Assembly: GCA_034190875.2 (NCBI GenBank)
Contig: CM067348.1
Coordinates: 26,740,475-26,804,474, forward strand
Direction: 5' to 3'
From: Urechis unicinctus
Lineage: Eukaryota > Annelida > Polychaeta > Xenopneusta > Urechidae
DNA: 64,000 nucleotides
In this document: positions 59,325-64,000 of the stretch, in pieces
How the letters are laid out: every line of letters starts with the position of its first letter
Numbering within the stretch: the first letter of the stretch is position 1
The notes under the pieces: model-generated
The model's database searches: none
The model's input: only the letters and a program-made list of their open reading frames with translations
What the model was told of the DNA's origin: nothing
Position numbers and translations under genes: made by a program

Positions 59325-59636
59325 GCGTGGATCCATTTAACATAATTAACCCGACTTGGATGGATCCAAACTGCAATTCGGTATCCTGTCGTCACTAAAC
59401 CATTCACATTGGCATTATCTATGACGGCCAGACTTGCGTTGTTATATGCTGCACAAAAGCTGCAGCTTCAGGACTATATAGACGTGCGGCTAGTTCGTCG
59501 TAATAAGTAAAACATCGTTCTCTCGCGCCATCCTATAAGCATCCCAACGAGACTTCCTCCGTGTTAACTGACATCACCAGGAATTACAACATTTTTTACA
59601 GAATACAACATTTACACACATGTCACCGAAATACAT

Positions 59637-62267
59637 TTCGCTCTCATTTGCCTACGTCCTGCTGTCAACTAAGCCCTCATTTACAGCCTCGCTATGTAAA
59701 GTAGCTTAAGGCACCTCGTGAATGCATAATCTATTTAAAGCCGCTGATAATGCGGTTGTATATCAAGGTCTGTTTGATGCTACCCTCCGATCATTGCGAC
59801 AATGTCTCTACTACTCGCTTTTGCCATTCATGCGTTCAATTTATGAGCTGATATCTTTGTATCCAACAAATTCTTTGTACATATAAATGTTCAGCATCGT
59901 ACTGTCGTTATATGCTGGTTATATGCTACATTATGCGTGAGTGGAGGTCGGCACTGACGCCAAAGAGCTTGTAGCTACCCTAAGAGGGCTCACTCCGACT
60001 AGGCAGGCAGTGAGTATGTCAATGAGAGGTCTGCATGGCCCATACACGAAGCAGTGTACTAACGACGTGTGCTTGGTTTGTTAGTGCCTGTAATCCAAAT
60101 ACCAGATGTGTCCTGTCATTATAGTACGGAGTAGCTTTCAAGTTCTACCTGCAGTATAATATTGGCACTGACAGCAACAATAATGCAAGATTTCTTACTG
60201 TTGTTTCCCACAACATAAAATGCGCTGCTGTAAGAATGCATGAGGGTATTATTATCTTACATGCATGCAAAACAAATTCAGCATACATTAAAACAATCTT
60301 CTTGTGGACCTTTCAAAAGTATTGACTTCACTTGTGGCAAGTTTTATAGAATTTAGACATAGGTAGAACTGATACAACTTCCCATCTAAGGTTTTTCTAC
60401 GCTGTATAGTAGTTGCAGTAACTAACCAAAATAAAGGTATTACCTATAAGATTGTGCGCTGCACACATGTCAATCACCAAAGTGCCTAAGTGATGTTAGA
60501 TCTACCAATATATGTAAATACTCATTGGATTATGATTTGATTTTGGCCCGTTTAGTCAAATGTAAGTCCAGTGCATCTGCAGAAAGCAAAAAACGGCAAC
60601 ATTTCAAAACAACAAAAGACGGACCACGTTATTATTACGTTTTCCTTGGATAATCATGCGCGTTTTCAAAACATTAAAGTCACAGTACTGATAATGCGAT
60701 GCATAATTCACTCAGCCGAAGCAATATTCTGACGAGTAGAATAAAGTTGATTTCCCCATCCCCTCCAACATGAACAGCGTTTTGGGGCGTTTGCATGCTG
60801 CCATTCCGATCCATGAGGCAATATTTCTGCTCCTCAGTTTTATGTGGATATATCCGTTGATGATGGCTGAAATAATGCTCAGTAATGGCTGATGATTAAC
60901 ATGATGCAGATAGTAGTTAGCGTATATAAAGAGTACCGATGCTGCTTTCAACAATGCTGTTTTCACACTGTCCACGAACGCATGAAACCGCGTCTTCTTC
61001 GCGTCTTCAATGATGGGTAGATAACCATTGCATGTTGAGGGTTGCTAACCCGATGTTACCTTTCATTTCTCACTGATCAGCTACCCAATATATTGTCTTT
61101 TATCTGACAATGCTTCTCATTCCATCCAAGACTGATCAAGGCTAGATGATAATTATATTTATCGTAATCATACTTCAACACTCCAATATAAACGTACAAC
61201 CCTTCATTAGGCGACCAAATTTTGCACTTATCATCAGAAACTGACTCAAAATCAAATCTCATATATTCTGTATCATTTAATAAGCGATCTACATCCAAAT
61301 AAGTGATCCACAAACATACGCGGGTCCGGAGGTTCAGGCGCTGATATCCGTATTGTTAACTTGGAATGACGGTACATATTTGCTATTGTCCTAATGTAAA
61401 AATTTGATTTATAATTTGTCACGTTCAATAAAACAATTAACTATTTTTGTAGAGTTTTTACTAATTCTAAGCAAAAGAATCCCTTTTATTCAATTCGCCA
61501 TTGGCGTATGTATAAATTGAAGCATTTGAATAGCGACAAAATGGGCGAACAAAAAAAATGCGGAGATAAGTTGGATTGAAAGAATTGTTTCTAACGGAAC
61601 TGGCAAGAAAAAAAGGACGGATAACCGATATATGTTTGACCCAGCTTTCACAGTATGTGGTCGTCCCTTAGAAACATTCGACAAGTTGATGTTCATGTAC
61701 TGTACCGCCAGATATACAAAGCTTAAGTGAGAAGACTTACAACATACCAAAAGCTTAGTGTATGAAGCATGGTCACAAACACATTCGTTCCCTAGATACG
61801 GAATGCGAAGATAAGATGACGTGTAAGGAAACAAGAATGAGAAGCAATTTACAAATTGCCATCAAGTTCAACACCAATTGACTGGCTTAATGACTGAAAG
61901 TAACTTTTGGGTATATTTTTCTTTAAAAGTGTGTTTGATAACTTGAATGTTAATTGTTTTATTTATCAGCACAAACACCTACATCACCAAGCCCACCATT
62001 ATCGGTTAAAATATATACTGAAGCATGTACGATTCATAAACTAGCAACACGATACGGTCATACCTGTACATCTGCAACACAATATGGCTCATATACCAAA
62101 AGTCCATACTTAGCGATTAATGAACAATTCAGGGTCCAACGGCACAAGCCACAAAATGCTTGCAAAACGAAAAAGGGGATCAAGAGCTGGTCTGACCTTG
62201 GGTCAGATAGGAAAGGCATTGGACCAATAATCTCTTCTACATAACTACAATTGGAACTGCATGCTAT
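59637..62267. other. inter-unit spacer, copy 5, with internal deletion, and a7 3' flank
   Basis: Like 47281 onward up to 60855, where the sequence jumps to what lies beyond the minisatellite in other units. About 2 kb including the minisatellite and the 91-codon ORF are missing. A minus-strand AATAAA at 61958-61963 is a candidate a7 poly(A) signal. No gene supported. Confidence 0.45.
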
Positions 62268-63951
62268 TCAAGAAAGGGTCTGACCCTGAAGTTGCGCATA
62301 CTGTGTTTGACCGGCACCGTTGACGTCCTCATACTGACGTAGGTCTTCATAAGTCTGGGAATCACCTTGAAGAGGAGAAGCATCTTGTTGAAATGCATCG
62401 TTCTCATATTCACCATTGATATTTGATGATGAAGCATTTGCGGCACCAGTGAGCTGGGGGTTAGATAGGTGTACGGATGACATGTGCTGATTGTTCCTGA
62501 CTTCATGAGACGATGATGGTTGCTTTTCTGGCTTCGTAGCCGAGGCCAATGCCCTACGATCACAGTCATGTAAACATTGGGAATATAAATACATTGAATT
62601 GGAAAAAGGGTTATATTCTGATTATCCATAGATTGAAAGTTTGGAAGGGATGTTGGTAAAAATTACTTGCCTCTTGTAATGAATTAATGCAACGATGGAA
62701 GCAGCAGCAACGAGGCAGGCAACAACAGCCACAGTGTAGGCCACAATGACTGTGAACAAGTTGAAGCAGAACATCATATACACATGAACACTTTTGATAT
62801 TGTTGTCTTTACACTTCACATATTGAGCTTTGTAAGGGCTAATTGTTGGTTTGAAAAATGTTACTTACAGTACGAGTAGTGCCAACATTAAAATACTGGC
62901 TTATAACATAACTGGTGGAAAAGTTATAAGCACTGCCAGTATTGCTAACATTCCATAACTGGTTAATAAATTGATAAATGATGACAGAAGTGTACACTGT
63001 CGACTGGACCGTTCGAGAAATCATCTTCAAAAAAGCAGAAACTAAGATTATGCTAAAGGGAAAGATTTGCGAAATACATTTTAGGCAGTCAGGATAAGCA
63101 ATGCGAGGACAAGGATTTTATATATCACCACGTGTATCAACATTCTGTTGAATGTTTCCTGTTGTTGTTGTTGTCAGATGAAAGGTTGAGTCAGCGGCTA
63201 CAGCACACACACACCGAATTATGAAGTCAAACCACATGTGCAAATACACATGCTAGGTTTCAGATGGGTACTTCAGAATATAGTAGTTTCAGCATATATG
63301 TAACGAGACTCAACGATGAAATGTGGTGTATAACATTATTCTGACATTGTCAATTAACAGCAAACGGTGCTACACCTCCCGGCATAACATTGCTGTATAA
63401 TTTGTGGATCATTTGATCATCAACCAGGATGTAATTGTAATGTTTAGGGTTCATGTCAAATGAATGGCTTATTCTAATGTCACAAAGAGCCAATAAAGTG
63501 AAGGAACAGAATAAAATGTCCTACTGCCATCACCTGTAAACAGAGAGCTGCCATCCGTTGGTCTCAGTTCATTTGCATATGTAACTGCAGAGCACATACA
63601 AATGGCTTTGTTTCGTTATAGATAATACAGACGAGACTAAAATGGGCATTTATTCAGTGAGTGATAAAACAGGCTTTTTGTGCTCAACCATTTGTGTTAT
63701 GGGTAATATGTTATTCCGTAGCAGGTTGGCAACGTACTTAGTGTGTGTTGTACTCAACTCCTTCTCACATTGAGTTATGTTATTCCATAGCGTGTTGTAC
63801 TCACCTTGTTCACACACAGGAGGATATCGATTTCCTTGGCAAGCTACGGACTCCCACTGACCAGTACTCAGCTCAACAACAGCGCAGTCATGCCTTGTGA
63901 TGGGATGGTCTGTTTTCCAGTTGTTGTATTTCATATGACCAAGAACTGTGT
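62268..63951 (-). CDS. a7: C-type-lectin-like receptor, 3' part (gene runs off the right edge)
   Basis: Exons in the window: CTLD2 second half 63805-63951, third domain 63376-63584, 62869-63041, transmembrane 62671-62813 with GC donor, tail 62268-62553. The acceptor of the 62869-63041 exon is the same ATCTTAG|TTTC as in a3 and joins in phase. The third-domain exon is 209 nt, one base short, which breaks the frame unless the small internal GT...AG segment is removed as an intron. Tail: YENDAF, YEDLRQYEDV, YAQL. Close in sequence to a2, sharing the one-base loss. Signal peptide and CTLD1 lie beyond the edge. Confidence 0.72.
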
Positions 63952-64000
63952 CTAGTTTGTAAGATCACAAAATATTGTACAATGTGATAACAGTACAAAT

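Larger units (their letters stand above)
56540..59636 (-). pseudogene. b5: receptor pseudogene with LTR element E
   Basis: The tail remnant 56540-56800 (YKKDTF, YEDLRQYEDV; a G insertion near 56550 changes the end). The shared internal deletion follows. The CTLD1 fragment is split by element E; CTLD1 resumes at 59325 and reaches the ATG at 59636. The upstream alpha-type promoter is absent. No intact product. Confidence 0.8.

Noticed and set aside
1-64000. tRNA, rRNA or other structured RNA genes
   Set aside because: I saw no cloverleaf-like A/B-box sequence or rRNA similarity by eye; this is not a substitute for a covariance-model scan.

Overview
The window is nuclear DNA of a multicellular animal: genes are split by spliceosomal introns with conserved splice sites and phases, the sequence is AT-rich, and it carries Ty3/Gypsy-type LTR retrotransposon debris. 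Nothing fixes the species. A marine invertebrate, perhaps a mollusc, is my guess from the style of the lectin-like genes and the short-LTR (mag-like) retroelement.

Almost everything belongs to one tandem, minus-strand array of C-type-lectin-like receptor genes. I call the better copies alpha (a1 to a7) and a class of broken copies beta (b1 to b5). Order from left to right: a1 (5' part, 185-2421), b1 (5404-8330), b2 (11645-14385), a2 (17853-21037), b3 (23460-26200), a3 (30283-33670), an old relic a4 (about 36200-38213), a5 (41437-44619), b4 (46000-47280), a6 (51397-54853), b5 (56540-59636), a7 (3' part, 62268-63951). Only a3 reads completely: seven coding exons totalling 1653 nt, all phases compatible, give a 550-residue type I membrane protein. 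It has a signal peptide, one six-cysteine C-type-lectin-like domain (CTLD1), a second CTLD over two exons, a degenerate third CTLD, a transmembrane helix and a tyrosine-rich tail. A non-coding 5' exon lies upstream. The other alpha copies carry one or more frameshifts.

The tail carries a YENDTF motif, then YEDL-x2-YEDV-x7-YAQL, reminiscent of ITIM/ITAM signalling motifs. The intron before the tail starts with GC, not GT, in all five copies where it is visible, and only this donor keeps the tail in frame. A perfect NF-kB-type site (GGGGTTTCCCC) lies about 310 bp upstream of the start codon in a5 and a6; the window has eight such sites. Together these suggest a cluster of inducible, lectin-like immune or recognition receptors with NK-receptor-like architecture.

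The beta copies lack the exons between CTLD1 and the tail. Their CTLD1 exon is split by one LTR-retrotransposon insertion with 76-bp LTRs, the same 5-bp target duplication (GCGTG) and the same site in all five. The insertion therefore predates the segmental duplications; each element has since suffered different internal deletions. Spacers between units hold a minisatellite with a unit of about 22 bp (four loci), several conserved short ORFs of unknown status, a 1.6-kb insertion unique to a1 and one MITE-like insertion near 39.3 kb.
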